Positions 18,709 through 28,347 are shown, numbered from the stretch's first letter. The stretch is DNA of 64,000 nt from Pandoraea sp. PE-S2T-3 (GCF_002179965.1 NZ_NGUQ01000009.1:1-64000), one strand, 5' to 3'. Translations and numbers: made by a program. Notes: generated from the letters alone by a model not told the origin.

Positions 18709-19164
18709 ATGCCACGTTTTGTCCGCCTGTTCGATGCCGCCAGTGAAACCATCACGGCCTTTTATGACGCGCTGCGCAGGGGCCAGACGGATCGTGCGAT
18801 GTCGCTGTGGGCGAACGAAGACTTCGTGAGCTACATCCGCCCCGACGGCACGCGCTGGGACGGTCTGGAGCAGATTCGCAGCGGGCTGGTCGCGCAGTTC
18901 TCGCAGAGTGTGGTGCTGATCGATTCGCTCGATACGACCGAGTACGACACCGTCGGCACGGTCGTGCACACCGCCACCGAAGCGATGCGCGTGGGCAAGG
19001 AAGACGCTGGGCAGACGACCGCCCAGCTCATTCACACGACGTACGTGCTGGTGCACGAGCAAGGGGACTGGCGCTTCGCGCACATCCATTCGAGCCCGTT
19101 GCCGCAGCACGCCGTCGAGCAATTCAGTTTGATGATGCACGCCCGTCCGGACGGGCTGCACTGA
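18709..19164 (+). CDS. SnoaL/DUF4440-like (NTF2 fold) protein
   Basis: 151 residues of the nuclear-transport-factor-2 fold: an N-terminal helix pair with ITAFYDALRRGQTDRAMSLWANED, then FVSYIRPDGTRWDGLEQIRSG, and a central beta sheet ending TTYVLVHEQGDWRFAHIHSSPL. This is the pattern of small SnoaL-like proteins common near envelope genes. The fold is clear but the function is not, since members range from isomerases to binding proteins. It follows waaF by 48 bases and precedes the YheT gene by 24, so likely one transcript. Confidence 0.8.
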   Translation: MPRFVRLFDAASETITAFYDALRRGQTDRAMSLWANEDFVSYIRPDGTRWDGLEQIRSGLVAQFSQSVVLIDSLDTTEYDTVGTVVHTATEAMRVGKEDAGQTTAQLIHTTYVLVHEQGDWRFAHIHSSPLPQHAVEQFSLMMHARPDGLH

Positions 19165-19188
19165 TCGTCACAAGGTCATGAGGTCAAC

Positions 19189-20226
19189 ATGACGGCCCGG
19201 CCAGCGACATTCTTCCCGCCCGATTACCGGTCGCCCCGGTGGTTGCCCGACGGGCACAGCCAGACGATTTACCCGGCGCTGCTGGGCCGGCGTCCGCCCG
19301 TCGAATTCCGGCGCGAGACGTGGGATACCCCCGACGGCGATTTCGTCGACGTCGACTGGCTGGTCGCCCCACCGGCATCGGACAAGGCACCGCCCACGCC
19401 GACCGGGCTTGTCGAAACGCCGCTCGTCGTGTTGTTCCACGGGTTGGAAGGCAGTTCCGACAGTCATTACGCGCGCACGCTGATGCGTGAAGTCGAAGCG
19501 CTCGGCTGGCGTGGCGTCATTCCCCACTTTCGCAGTTGCAGCGGCCGCATGAACCGTGCGCCGCGCTTTTACCATTCCGGCGACAGTACCGAGATCGACT
19601 GGATACTGCGGCGCTTGCGCACGCATGTGTCGGGGCCGATGTTTGCGGCAGGCGTGTCGCTGGGCGGCAACGTGTTGTTGCGCTGGCTCGGCGAGCGCGA
19701 AGGCGACGCGGCACAAATCGTGACCGCTGCGAGTGCCGTGTCGGCACCGCTCGATCTTCGTGCGGGTGGGCTGGCGCTCTCGCACGGCTTCAACATGGTG
19801 TACACACGCAACTTTCTGGGCACGCTCAAGAAGAAGGCGCTGGCCAAGCTTGAGCAGTACCCGGGACTGTATGACCGCGATCTGATGATGTCGGCGCGCG
19901 ATCTCGGCGAGTTCGATCATGTGGTGACCGCGCCGTTGCATGGTTATCACAGTGCGTTTGATTACTACACGCGGGCGTCGAGCAAGCCGATCTTGCCGGC
20001 CATTGAAGTGCCGACACTGGTGCTCAACGCACGCAACGATCCGTTCCAGCCGGCCAGCGCGTTGCCCGGCGAGGCCGACGTGGGGCGCTTCGTGCATTTG
20101 CTGCAACCGGCCAATGGCGGGCATGTCGGCTTCATGAGCGGACCGTTTCCGGGCGGGATGACGTGGATGCCGCGTACCGTCGTCGATTATTTCCGCCAAT
20201 TCCTTCCCCGACCGCCCCATGGATGA
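19189..20226 (+). CDS. YheT-family alpha/beta hydrolase
   Basis: 345 residues. An alpha/beta-hydrolase core is evident: LVVLFHGLEGSSDSHYARTLM for the oxyanion strand and loop, GRMNRAPRFYHSGDSTEIDWIL, the nucleophile elbow AAGVSLGGNVLLRWLG, PTLVLNARNDPFQP with the acid, and the histidine in NGGHVGFMSG. The N-terminal LPDGHSQTIYPALLGRRP is typical of the YheT/COG0429 group of predicted esterases. The substrate is unknown. Its last 8 bases overlap the next gene, indicating tight coupling. Confidence 0.88.
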   Translation: MTARPATFFPPDYRSPRWLPDGHSQTIYPALLGRRPPVEFRRETWDTPDGDFVDVDWLVAPPASDKAPPTPTGLVETPLVVLFHGLEGSSDSHYARTLMREVEALGWRGVIPHFRSCSGRMNRAPRFYHSGDSTEIDWILRRLRTHVSGPMFAAGVSLGGNVLLRWLGEREGDAAQIVTAASAVSAPLDLRAGGLALSHGFNMVYTRNFLGTLKKKALAKLEQYPGLYDRDLMMSARDLGEFDHVVTAPLHGYHSAFDYYTRASSKPILPAIEVPTLVLNARNDPFQPASALPGEADVGRFVHLLQPANGGHVGFMSGPFPGGMTWMPRTVVDYFRQFLPRPPHG

Positions 20227-20929
20227 GATCGTTCGACAGGCCATGGCCAAGTGGCCCAACGTGCCGCACTGCTACGGCTGGCTCTCGCTCGACCGACGCG
20301 GGCAGTGGCGCATGCGCGACGAGGCTGCGCAGGCCGCGGGCACAGCGGGCGATCCGATTCGCCACACGGCATTGCTGGCGTTCATCGCTCGCAATTACGA
20401 CAGCGACGAGGCGGGACGGTGGTATTTCCAGAACGGTCCGCAGCGCGTGTATGTCGGGCTGGCGTATGCACCATTCGTCGTGCGCCTGTCGTGGGATGCG
20501 GCGGCGAACGAGGGCAACGGTGCACCGGTGCTGACGGATCAGTTGGGGCATGCGTTCGTGCCGCAGGCTTGTCTGCTGGATGAGGATGGCAACGTGGCGT
20601 TTGTTGGAGAAACGCCGGTTGCGCGTGGGAATGGTGGGAATGGTGGGAATGGTGGGAATGGCGATGACGACGCGGGTGATCGCATTCACCCTGTTGCGCC
20701 GCTGGCCTTGCTGCATGATCACGACATCGATCTGCTGACGCGTGTCTCCGATCTGGCGCAGGCCGCCGAAATCGCGCAAACCGCTGACGGCACGGCAGAC
20801 GCCGAAGCGGCAGTTCGACTGCATTGGCAGAACGGCGAATCGTTACCGTTCACCACCGTGCATGCGGGCACTTTGCCGCAGACGTATGGTTTCGAGCGAG
20901 ATCCGCAGGCCGACGGCGCAGGCAACTGA
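20219..20929 (+). CDS. conserved hypothetical protein with tandem Gly-Asn repeat
   Basis: 236 residues, beginning MDEIVRQAMAKWPNVPHCYGWLSLDRRG. I recognise this as a conserved beta-proteobacterial protein that follows YheT-type hydrolases, but I know no function. Most of the chain is a single soluble domain with RHTALLAFIARNYDSDEAGRWYFQNGPQRVYVGLAYAPFVVRL. It carries an inserted run of Gly-Gly-Asn triplets around residues 136-148, encoded by four exact 9-bp units, and ends with an acidic-to-neutral tail. Overlaps the preceding YheT gene by 8 bases. Confidence 0.75.
   Translation: MDEIVRQAMAKWPNVPHCYGWLSLDRRGQWRMRDEAAQAAGTAGDPIRHTALLAFIARNYDSDEAGRWYFQNGPQRVYVGLAYAPFVVRLSWDAAANEGNGAPVLTDQLGHAFVPQACLLDEDGNVAFVGETPVARGNGGNGGNGGNGDDDAGDRIHPVAPLALLHDHDIDLLTRVSDLAQAAEIAQTADGTADAEAAVRLHWQNGESLPFTTVHAGTLPQTYGFERDPQADGAGN
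20626..20661 (+). repeat. four tandem copies of a 9-bp unit
   Basis: TGGGAATGG is repeated four times without a mismatch. It is in frame with the surrounding gene and adds (Gly-Asn-Gly) units, so copy-number change by slippage would alter length by three residues without a frameshift. Confidence 0.9.
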
Positions 20930-20932
20930 ACG

Positions 20933-22252
20933 TTACCCGGTAGCGTCGCGCGATACCGATGCCCCCTCGGCGAACACCTCGGGATATTTGTCCGTGTAGA
21001 ACAGCGCCGCGCGGCCTTCTGCGGTCTCTTCTTTGAGCAACGCCCACGGCTCGCGCATAACGAAAGCCACCATGGCCGCAATGGCGACGACGCTCGCATA
21101 CAAACACCACAGCCACGAGAGCGACTCGCTCACCTGATCGCCGGCGAACGCGGCGCCATAGAGCGCGAACGACAACATGCTGGCCAATTGCGCGCTGAGC
21201 AGGGTTGCTCCGGCAACACGAATGCGCACTGACGGTGGCATGGCAATCATGCGTCGATCGACACCCGTCATTGCAAGGCACGCCCCCACGGCTCCTGCAA
21301 GCGCCAACCCGGCGGCAAGTCCAATGGCACTCCGCGCCGCGCACGTCACCGCAAGGCAGACGCCTAGCCCCAGCCACGTCAAGACATAACCGAACCGATG
21401 GTTCAACAGTCTCGATATGCGCGGGTGAAGGATCGCCACCCCCGCAATGGATCCGATGACGAAGGCCGCAATCAACCAGCCAACTTGTGATTCCGGAAGC
21501 GATGCCCATCGCGTCAATTGAGGGATAAGCATCGGAACGATGCTGGCCGTTGCGACACCGAGCAACGTATCGCATAGCGTGAAGAATCGCTCCGCGGGTA
21601 GTTGGACTTTCAGAACAAAACCCGAGAATACGTTGCGCAATCGGGCGTGCGCTGAGACGGTTTCCCGTGCAACGTCATCTTGCATGGACAACAACGGCAA
21701 CCGAGTGACAAGGAGCGGTGTCGCACAACCGAGAATCGCGACCCCCCAAAGGGCATGTGCCGGAGACCAGAACGTCAATACAGCGGCCACGAGCATCGGG
21801 CCGCTGATGCGCCCGAGACTGATCACGACACGGCGCTGCCGAAAAGCGGCCATCACGCGAGCTTGCGAAACGGTTTCGGCGGGATAAACGCTCAGCAGCG
21901 GTTGTGCCAGCGCAAAAGCAACCACCGCGACGGCATCGTTGACGACCCAGAATACGACGCCACTCGTCACGCTCATGACGGCGAGCCGTGAAATGCCCGA
22001 CACCGCGATCATCACGCAAGCCAGACGCATCACGTGGCCACGCGGCAGACGCTCAGCCCACGCCGCTGCCACCGGCAGCGCAACAAGCGCACACGCGGCC
22101 AGCGCGATCTCGTACGCGACGACGCTCGCGGTGCCAAAGCGTGTGAGCAACAGCACGGGTACCGTCGCATTCCACATGCCGAGGTAGCACGCGAGCAGCA
22201 GGTCGAGGGTGAGGTAGGCGACGAAGGGTTTCACGTACGAGGCGCGCAGCAA
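20933..22252 (-). CDS. MFS transporter
   Basis: 439 residues with about 11-12 hydrophobic segments in two halves, the layout of a major facilitator permease. The N-terminal half has the AWAERLPRGHVMRLACVMIA loop in place of the family motif A, and RISGPMLVAAVLTF near the middle. There is no clue to substrate. The gene faces the conserved hypothetical across a 3-bp gap (convergent ends). By eye its codon use is less GC-skewed than its neighbours, which may hint at acquisition. Confidence 0.8.
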   Translation of the reverse strand: MLRASYVKPFVAYLTLDLLLACYLGMWNATVPVLLLTRFGTASVVAYEIALAACALVALPVAAAWAERLPRGHVMRLACVMIAVSGISRLAVMSVTSGVVFWVVNDAVAVVAFALAQPLLSVYPAETVSQARVMAAFRQRRVVISLGRISGPMLVAAVLTFWSPAHALWGVAILGCATPLLVTRLPLLSMQDDVARETVSAHARLRNVFSGFVLKVQLPAERFFTLCDTLLGVATASIVPMLIPQLTRWASLPESQVGWLIAAFVIGSIAGVAILHPRISRLLNHRFGYVLTWLGLGVCLAVTCAARSAIGLAAGLALAGAVGACLAMTGVDRRMIAMPPSVRIRVAGATLLSAQLASMLSFALYGAAFAGDQVSESLSWLWCLYASVVAIAAMVAFVMREPWALLKEETAEGRAALFYTDKYPEVFAEGASVSRDATG

Positions 22253-22379
22253 ACAAGGTCAATGCATGCTGGCCCCATGTCCGGCGACGCGCAATGGCGA
22301 TTGTCTGATTACTCGATGGGGAATATCCGAAGACGCGGGTCGCTGTTCGAAATCGCATCCGTCAATCAATGCGCGCCCT

Positions 22380-23948
22380 TCACCCGAACTGCTTGAAGTC
22401 CTTCTCGTCTTCCTTGTCTTCTTTATAGCGACGTTGGAATTCGTGCAGTCGTGCGTCGATGGTCGACATTTCGTAGAAGTCGGCGTCGCCGGCGTCGCGG
22501 GCGAGTTTCAACTGGCTGACGGCGGCCATCCATTGGCCTTGTAGCGCGTACTGCTCAGCCAGCGCTTCATGCTGCTTGGCACGCTTGCCACCCGCCGCCC
22601 ACGCGCCTGCCAATGCGCGCCACCAGATCGGCTCACTGCGATAGCGCTCGACCTGATCCTTCAGAAATTTGGTGGCTTCGGGAATTCGTTGACTGGCCAC
22701 CAGCGCATCCGCATACGCCATGTCGGACGCCTGTGACAGCGGGAACGCCGCACGCGCATCCGTAGCAATGCGCAACGCCTCGGCCGGTTTGCCCTGCATG
22801 CGCGCGATGTCAGACGCCAGCACCGCCAGACTCGGCGTGCCCACGCCCGAGCCGCCAAATGCCGCACGGGACTTCTCCAGCGCCTCGCGCGCCGGTTCCC
22901 ATCGATGCTGTTTGTACTCCGCCAACGCCACTGCGTACCATGCCCCCGCGACACTCGGTGCCGTCTGCGAGCGAATCGCCGTGCGTTGCGCTTCGGCAAT
23001 CGTCGCGAAATCGCTCGCCGACTTCTGCTGCAACACGAGTGAGCGCGCCCGCGCAAACGCATATTCCGGCGACTGCTCCGGCTGACGATAGCCGGCGTTG
23101 CGCGAACGGTTGAGCATGTCGGCAATGCGCTCGGTCGTCAGCGGGTGAGTGCGGACATACTCGGGCACGCCCGCTTCGTTGATCGCATCCGCACGTTGCA
23201 GGCGCTCGAAGAACGTCGGCATCGCATACGTATCGAAGCCCGCCGCTTGCAGCAACTGAAAGCCGACACGATCCGCCTCACGTTCGGCGTCGCGCGAGAA
23301 ACGCAGTTGCCGATCCACTGCCAACCCCTGCCCGCCCATGGCGATGCCCATCCCCAGATCGGAGCTGCGCGCGCCAATCCCGGCGAGCAAGCCAAGCAGC
23401 ATGCCGCCAAGCGCAATCCACGAGTTCTGCGCCTGCTGTCCGAGCATTCGCGCGATGTGGTGCTGCAAGACGTGCCCCGTCTCGTGACCGACCACCGACG
23501 CGAGCTCCGATTCGGTACGTGTCGTGACGATCAGGCCGGTATTGATGCCGATGAACCCGCCGGGCAGCGAAAACGCATTGATGGCGGCGTCGCGCACCAC
23601 GAAAAACTCGAAGCTCTGGCTAGCATCGAGCCCCACCTTGCGCGTGGCCGCGACCAGCTTGCCGCCAAGCGTATTGATGTAATCGGAGAGCAGCAGATCG
23701 GAGAGATAGTCGGGGTCGGCGCGAATCTCGCGCATCACCCGCTCGCCGAGCTTGCGTTCCATCGCGGGAGATAAATCGGAAGCCGAACTTTGTCCGAGGG
23801 TCGGCAGCGACTGCGCCGCCGCTTGTGTGGGCACCACGGCCGCCGCGAACGTCATCGCGCTCATCACCGGCAGCAACGCCCAGGCGACGGCCCGCCGCCA
23901 GCGGGAAATGCGTGACAAAGCGCGGAACGAATGTGATGAACGCGTCAT
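22380..23948 (-). CDS. M48-family periplasmic metalloprotease, BepA/YfgC-like
   Basis: 522 residues from the ATG at 23948. A signal peptide ([25 protein letters not shown]) leads to the periplasm. The protease domain has the zinc motif H155-E-T-G-H159 in [13 protein letters not shown] and a downstream EREADRVG for the third ligand. The C-terminal half (about 280-520) is helical and repeat-like, consistent with TPR units. This is the plan of E. coli BepA, which checks outer-membrane protein assembly (BAM/LptD). The longer frame upstream (to 24059) overlaps the moaC start and is rejected. Confidence 0.9.
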   Translation of the reverse strand: MTRSSHSFRALSRISRWRRAVAWALLPVMSAMTFAAAVVPTQAAAQSLPTLGQSSASDLSPAMERKLGERVMREIRADPDYLSDLLLSDYINTLGGKLVAATRKVGLDASQSFEFFVVRDAAINAFSLPGGFIGINTGLIVTTRTESELASVVGHETGHVLQHHIARMLGQQAQNSWIALGGMLLGLLAGIGARSSDLGMGIAMGGQGLAVDRQLRFSRDAEREADRVGFQLLQAAGFDTYAMPTFFERLQRADAINEAGVPEYVRTHPLTTERIADMLNRSRNAGYRQPEQSPEYAFARARSLVLQQKSASDFATIAEAQRTAIRSQTAPSVAGAWYAVALAEYKQHRWEPAREALEKSRAAFGGSGVGTPSLAVLASDIARMQGKPAEALRIATDARAAFPLSQASDMAYADALVASQRIPEATKFLKDQVERYRSEPIWWRALAGAWAAGGKRAKQHEALAEQYALQGQWMAAVSQLKLARDAGDADFYEMSTIDARLHEFQRRYKEDKEDEKDFKQFG

Positions 23949-24065
23949 GGAAATGGGCGCGGCATGGCGCAGGTCATTCGAGGCTGCTGCTATGATAGCA
24001 GCCAAGTGTGGACGTTCCCGGCGTGTTTCCCGACGGGCTCCGCACATCACATTTGGCATCTATCC

Positions 24066-24542
24066 ATGGCAGAACTCACCCATTTCGACACCGCTGGTCA
24101 GGCCCATATGGTCGACGTCGGCGGTAAGGACAGCACGCACCGCATCGCCGTAGCACGCGGCACCATCCTGATGAAGCCCGAAACGCTCGCCCTGATTCGC
24201 ACGGGCACCGCGAAGAAAGGCGACGTGCTGGGCATTGCGCGCATTGCCGCCATTCAAGGCGCCAAGCGCACAGCAGATCTGATTCCCCTTTGCCATCCGC
24301 TGGCGCTCACGCGCGTGACGGTCGAGTTTCTCGTCGACGACGGCGCGAATGCGGTCCATTGCCGCACGCAAGTGGAAACCATCGGCCGCACGGGCGTTGA
24401 AATGGAAGCCCTCACGGCCGTGCAAGTCGGCCTGCTGACGATCTACGACATGTGCAAAGCGGTCGATCGCGGCATGACCATCACCGACGTGCGCGTGCTG
24501 GAGAAGCACGGCGGCAAGTCGGGTGACTGGGTCGCGGCGTAA
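24066..24542 (+). CDS. moaC: cyclic pyranopterin monophosphate synthase
   Basis: 158 residues. MoaC converts the MoaA product to cPMP in molybdenum-cofactor synthesis. Near-complete match: [94 protein letters not shown], ending LEKHGGKSG. Start at 24066 begins the family-typical MAELTHFD. Possibly relevant that a molybdenum hydroxylase operon lies at 54-57 kb. Divergent from the BepA-like gene. Confidence 0.97.
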   Translation: MAELTHFDTAGQAHMVDVGGKDSTHRIAVARGTILMKPETLALIRTGTAKKGDVLGIARIAAIQGAKRTADLIPLCHPLALTRVTVEFLVDDGANAVHCRTQVETIGRTGVEMEALTAVQVGLLTIYDMCKAVDRGMTITDVRVLEKHGGKSGDWVAA

Positions 24543-24573
24543 CCAGCGACTTTCGCGAGCGTCCGGGGGGACA

Positions 24574-25458
24574 TCACTTCCCCCGCGACGCCGTCCACTG
24601 CACGGCGAGAATGCTTGCGAACACCATCGCGAGCCCGACGAACGCCAACCCCGTAATCGCCTGCCCCAGCAACACCCATCCCAGCACTACAGCCGTCAGC
24701 GGACTCAACAACCCGAGCGACGACACCGCGACCGGCGCGAGACGCGCAATCCCGCGAAACCACAACGCGTAAGCCAGCAACGCCCCCGCCACCGACAAAT
24801 ACAGATATCCCACCGCCTGTAACGTCGTGAGCGACGGCAGCGGCGCGTCGACGAACAACGCCAGCGGCGCCAGCATCACCCCGCCCAGCACCAACTGCCA
24901 GCCCGTCAGCGCAAGCACCGGCATGTCCACGCGCCAGCGACGCGTGAGATAAGTCCCCGTCGCCATGCTCGCGGCCCCGGCAAGCGCCGCCAGAATCCCC
25001 ACCGGCTCGAATACCGTCGTCGGCGACAGCAGCAGAATCGCCATACCGACTACACCCGCCACCGCCGCCCACACCGTGGGAGCCAACGGACGATGACGCT
25101 CCACGCCCCACGCCAGCCCCATCACCAGCAACGGCTGAATCGCACCGACCACCGCAGCCAAACCGCCCGGCAACCGATACGCCGCCACGAACAACAACGC
25201 CTGAAACGCGCCGATGTTCAACGCCGAGAGCACCAGCAACCGCCCCCAATCACGCGTTACCGGCCATCGGCGCGCGTAGATCAGCAACAGCAGCCCTGAT
25301 GGCAACACACGAATCAGTGCCGCCGTGAACGGCCGGTCCGGCGGCAAAAGCTGCGTCGTCACGATGTAGGTCGATCCCCAGATCATCGGGGCCAAGGCCG
25401 TCAGCAACACGTCGATCCAGTTCAATCGCGCGGGCGAAACCAACGTCGAAGTCGTCAT
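24574..25458 (-). CDS. EamA-family (DMT) transporter
   Basis: 294 residues with ten hydrophobic segments in two EamA repeats: WIDVLLTALAPMIWGSTYIVTTQLLPP opens the first and AVSSLGLLSPLTAVVLGWVLLGQAITGLAF closes the second. Drug/metabolite exporter superfamily; the substrate is unknown. It is divergent from the MarR-type gene, whose two operator-like palindromes cover the region between the starts, one of them just 6 bases before this ATG. MarR repression of the exporter is therefore likely. Confidence 0.9.
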   Translation of the reverse strand: MTTSTLVSPARLNWIDVLLTALAPMIWGSTYIVTTQLLPPDRPFTAALIRVLPSGLLLLIYARRWPVTRDWGRLLVLSALNIGAFQALLFVAAYRLPGGLAAVVGAIQPLLVMGLAWGVERHRPLAPTVWAAVAGVVGMAILLLSPTTVFEPVGILAALAGAASMATGTYLTRRWRVDMPVLALTGWQLVLGGVMLAPLALFVDAPLPSLTTLQAVGYLYLSVAGALLAYALWFRGIARLAPVAVSSLGLLSPLTAVVLGWVLLGQAITGLAFVGLAMVFASILAVQWTASRGK

Positions 25459-25463
25459 GATTA

Positions 25464-25485
25464 TTTATCTTCAATTCAAGATAAA
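25464..25485. promoter_or_regulatory. MarR-type operator 1
   Basis: Perfect 8-bp inverted repeat TTTATCTT (25464-25471), six-base spacer, AAGATAAA (25478-25485). It ends within 6 bases of the EamA start codon on the minus strand and would block its expression when bound. The half-site ATCTT.A is shared with the second site at 25507-25520. Confidence 0.7.
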
Positions 25486-25506
25486 TTGCAGTTTGGTATC
25501 ATTTTG

Positions 25507-25520
25507 TCTTGATGTCAAGA
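25507..25520. promoter_or_regulatory. MarR-type operator 2
   Basis: TCTTGA-tg-TCAAGA is a perfect dyad placed 16 bases before the marR start. On the minus strand it overlaps a TTGACA that could be the -35 of the eamA promoter. Two sites with the same half-sequence in an 80-bp divergent gap are a classic layout for a MarR repressor that controls itself and the exporter. Confidence 0.7.
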
Positions 25521-25535
25521 TAAGTGAGGTCACGC

Positions 25536-26066
25536 ATGGTGAGCCGACAAACAAGCAAGGGTGCGGGTAATTCGGGCGACGCAGTCGACGCGATCCTCGC
25601 GCAGTGGAATCGCGAGCGCCCCGATCTCGACGTTGCGCCGATGGCGATCATCGGCCGGTTGAAGCGCTGTGCAGCGCTGGTTCAGCAGCAACTCGACGCA
25701 ACGTTCGCCGAGTTCGACATGAGTGGTTGGGAATTCGACATGCTCGCGACGTTGCGTCGCGCAGGTGCGCCGTATCGACTGGCGCCGACGGCGTTGTTTT
25801 CCACGTTGATGGTGACGTCCGGCACGATGACGCATCGCCTGCAACGTCTGGAAACGAGAGGTTGGATCACACGGGTGCCGAACCCGGAGGACGCGCGCAG
25901 CACGCTCGTCCAGTTGACCGACACCGGCTTCGCGCAGATCGAGCGCGCCGTCGATGCGCACGTGGCGAACGAGCATCGCATGCTCGCCCCCCTATCGGCG
26001 GCAGCGCTCGCCCAGATCGACGCCGGGCTGATCGCCTGGCTCAAACTGCTGGAAAGCGAGCGCTAG
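25536..26066 (+). CDS. MarR-family transcriptional regulator
   Basis: 176 residues. Winged-helix domain with FAEFDMSGWEFDMLATLRRAG, LAPTALFSTLMVTSGTMTHRLQRLETRGWITRVPNPEDARSTLVQLTDTG, which fits the MarR DNA-binding helix-turn-helix and wing. I prefer ATG 25536 (GAGG seven bases upstream) over a GTG at 25524. Divergently placed next to an EamA exporter, with two dyad operators between; the likely model is ligand-relieved repression of the exporter. The ligand is unknown. Confidence 0.92.
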   Translation: MVSRQTSKGAGNSGDAVDAILAQWNRERPDLDVAPMAIIGRLKRCAALVQQQLDATFAEFDMSGWEFDMLATLRRAGAPYRLAPTALFSTLMVTSGTMTHRLQRLETRGWITRVPNPEDARSTLVQLTDTGFAQIERAVDAHVANEHRMLAPLSAAALAQIDAGLIAWLKLLESER

Positions 26067-26084
26067 CCTGAGCTAGTCCGTTCG

Positions 26085-27296
26085 TTAAGCCGCCGCAGCA
26101 TTCCCCACACTCTGGCGCTGCGGCCAGAAGTACCACACGGCACCCAGCACCTGAAGCACGATCAGCGCCGCCCAAGCGGTGAAATGCGCATTCGGGCTAT
26201 GTGCCGGATAAGCGCCGAGCACTGCCCCGATGCCCACCTGACACAAGAAGATCAACACGAAGATGACGAGCGTGAGCGACGTGTTCACGCGTCCGATCAG
26301 CGTGCCGTGGAAATACTCGGCCAGCACGGCGTACGACAGAATGCCCGTGCCGCCGAAGATGCCGTAGGCCGTCCACAGCCAGACCGGCGGAATCGGCGCG
26401 CCCAGCATCAGCAGCAACTGCACCGCGACGAAGATCACCATGCCGACGCCGGAGAACGCAAACACGCTCACCCCGCGACGCTCGAGCGAGCGTGCCGCCG
26501 CACCGAACACCACACTGCCGGCCATCATCGCAAGACCGACCACCGACACGAGCGATGCCGCCTCTGCCGCCGACAGGCCTTCGAAGTCACGCATGAAGGG
26601 CGCCATCCACAGCGACTGCATCGCATAGAACACGCCCTGCGTGATCCCCGAGAGCGACGTCACCTTCCAAAACATGGCGCTGCCGAGCACTTGGCGCACG
26701 CCTTGCAGCGCCTCCGACAAACCACCCTGCGCATGCGCCCCCTGCTTCTCCGGTGCGCCAAACCACAACGCCACCGACATGAATACGGTCAGTCCGGCCA
26801 GCCCGAACGACACCACACGCCAGTCGGTCATCCCGAGCAGCCAGTTGAGTGGCGTGCCGACCACCACGCCGCCCATGCCGCCAACGGCCATCACGAGCCC
26901 GTTGAGCAATGGCAGACGGGCAACAGGAAACCACTGCGCCAGCGCCTTGAACGCGCTGCCCAGACACACCGACACGCCCACACCGATGAGCAGACGTCCG
27001 ACCATCAGCGCGCCCAGTCCCTGTGCGAGACCGAACAGCGCTGCACCCGCCGCCGCCAGCAACAACACGATCGACGCCACGCGGCGCGGACCGAACTTGT
27101 CGAGCAGCACACCCGCCGGCAACTGCGCACCGGCGAAGCCCAGAAAGTAGAGACTCGTAAGCAAGCCGAGATCGGCCGAGGAGAGTCCGAGTTCACGCGT
27201 CATGAACGGCGCAAACCCAATGTTCACACCGCGGTACACGTAGGAAACGAAGTACCCGCAGGCGAACAGCACAAAGATGCGTAGTGCTTTCGACAT
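26085..27296 (-). CDS. MFS transporter
   Basis: 403 residues from MSKALRIFVLFACGYFVSYVYRGVNIGFAPFMTRELGLSS; the upstream extension to 27401 is not supported. Twelve membrane segments; motif A-like GVLLDKFGPRRVASIVLL after helix 2 and ERRGVSVF in the second half mark a major facilitator. The acidic substrate groups of the ACS/UhpT subfamilies come to mind from the RGxN..F start, but the substrate is not determinable. Divergent from a LysR gene across about 100 bp, so probably under its control. Confidence 0.88.
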   Translation of the reverse strand: MSKALRIFVLFACGYFVSYVYRGVNIGFAPFMTRELGLSSADLGLLTSLYFLGFAGAQLPAGVLLDKFGPRRVASIVLLLAAAGAALFGLAQGLGALMVGRLLIGVGVSVCLGSAFKALAQWFPVARLPLLNGLVMAVGGMGGVVVGTPLNWLLGMTDWRVVSFGLAGLTVFMSVALWFGAPEKQGAHAQGGLSEALQGVRQVLGSAMFWKVTSLSGITQGVFYAMQSLWMAPFMRDFEGLSAAEAASLVSVVGLAMMAGSVVFGAAARSLERRGVSVFAFSGVGMVIFVAVQLLLMLGAPIPPVWLWTAYGIFGGTGILSYAVLAEYFHGTLIGRVNTSLTLVIFVLIFLCQVGIGAVLGAYPAHSPNAHFTAWAALIVLQVLGAVWYFWPQRQSVGNAAAA

Positions 27297-27309
27297 GAAG
27301 CCATACCTT

Positions 27310-27320
27310 AGTAATTTACT
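27310..27320. promoter_or_regulatory. small dyad in MFS/LysR gap
   Basis: AGTAA-t-TTACT forms a perfect 5-bp dyad between the divergent starts. It is short and only suggestive of a LysR-type site. Confidence 0.25.
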
Positions 27321-27399
27321 TGGGTATCCATTGTCCGAGGAACGTCGATCCCAAGCCAACGAAACCTTTGAGCGCGCATTGTGAGTAGAATTTGACATC

Positions 27400-28347
27400 A
27401 TGTTTCGACACCTTCCTCCCCTCCAATCGCTGCGCGCACTTGAAGCGGCCGCCCGTCACCGGAGTTTTACGCGGGCGGCCGACGAATTGAATTTGACGCA
27501 CAGTGCTGTCAGCCATCACATGCGCTCGCTCGAGCAGCAACTCGGCACGCCCCTCTTCCGGCGGGTCGGTGCCCGTATGATTCCGACCAGTGTCGGGGCG
27601 CGTCTGGCCGAGCGCATCCGCATCGGCATGTCAGAGCTGGACGAGGCCTTCACCGAAGCCCGGGCGGGCACGGCAGCGGGGGCTTCGCCCGCCACGGTAA
27701 GACTGGAAGTCAGCGTGATGACCGATTTGGCGGCCCAGTGGCTGATCCCACGGCTCGATCGCTTCAGCGCGCAACATCCCGGCATCGATCTGATGATCCG
27801 GCTCCACACAGATGTGGCCGCCCCCGACCCGTATTCGGTCGACGTCGGTATCTGGCATCAACGCGTGGAGGCAACCGGCTTCGTGTCTCGCAAACTATTG
27901 ACTGACTACGTCATCGCCGTTTGCCGCCCCGAGTTGATCGACCGGCTCCCGAACTTCACGATCGACGACACGCCGAAGCTGCCGATGCTGCGTTTCGCGC
28001 ACCGGTCTTGGCGCGACTGGCTGGTCGCGGCGGGTCTGCCGCCACACGAGCCCACGCGCGGGCCAATTTTTGACGATGCGGGATTGCTGCTACGCGCCGC
28101 CGTCGCCGGACAAGGGCTAGCGACCACGCGCAGCCTGCTGGTGCGCGACGCCATTGCGGCGGGCGAACTGGTGCAAGTGGGCGACGTCTGCATCCCACCG
28201 AGTCTTGAGTACTACGTGAGCTGGCGCGAGCATCATCCGCGCGAGCGCGCTATCCATGCGTTCTGGCAGTGGATGCAGGATGAGATTGCCGCGACAGTGC
28301 CACTCGGCAAGGGCATCGCACGCGGGGGCAAAACCGCGCGCCCATAA
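27400..28347 (+). CDS. LysR-family transcriptional regulator, GcvA-like
   Basis: 315 residues. HTH domain at the N-terminus (LPPLQSLRALEAAARHRSFTRAADELNLTHSAVSHHMRSLEQQLGTPLFRRVG), then a periplasmic-binding-protein-like effector domain with LEVSVMTDLAAQWLIPRLDRFSAQHPGIDLMI. The phrase IPRLDRF and the DLMIRLHTD match the GcvA/TrpI group. It stands divergent from the MFS transporter and likely activates it. A terminator hairpin follows its stop directly. Confidence 0.92.
   Translation: MFRHLPPLQSLRALEAAARHRSFTRAADELNLTHSAVSHHMRSLEQQLGTPLFRRVGARMIPTSVGARLAERIRIGMSELDEAFTEARAGTAAGASPATVRLEVSVMTDLAAQWLIPRLDRFSAQHPGIDLMIRLHTDVAAPDPYSVDVGIWHQRVEATGFVSRKLLTDYVIAVCRPELIDRLPNFTIDDTPKLPMLRFAHRSWRDWLVAAGLPPHEPTRGPIFDDAGLLLRAAVAGQGLATTRSLLVRDAIAAGELVQVGDVCIPPSLEYYVSWREHHPRERAIHAFWQWMQDEIAATVPLGKGIARGGKTARP

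Noticed and set aside
23949-24059. Longer start for the BepA-like gene
   Set aside because: It would run up to the moaC start and has no signal peptide; the ATG at 23948 begins before a normal one.
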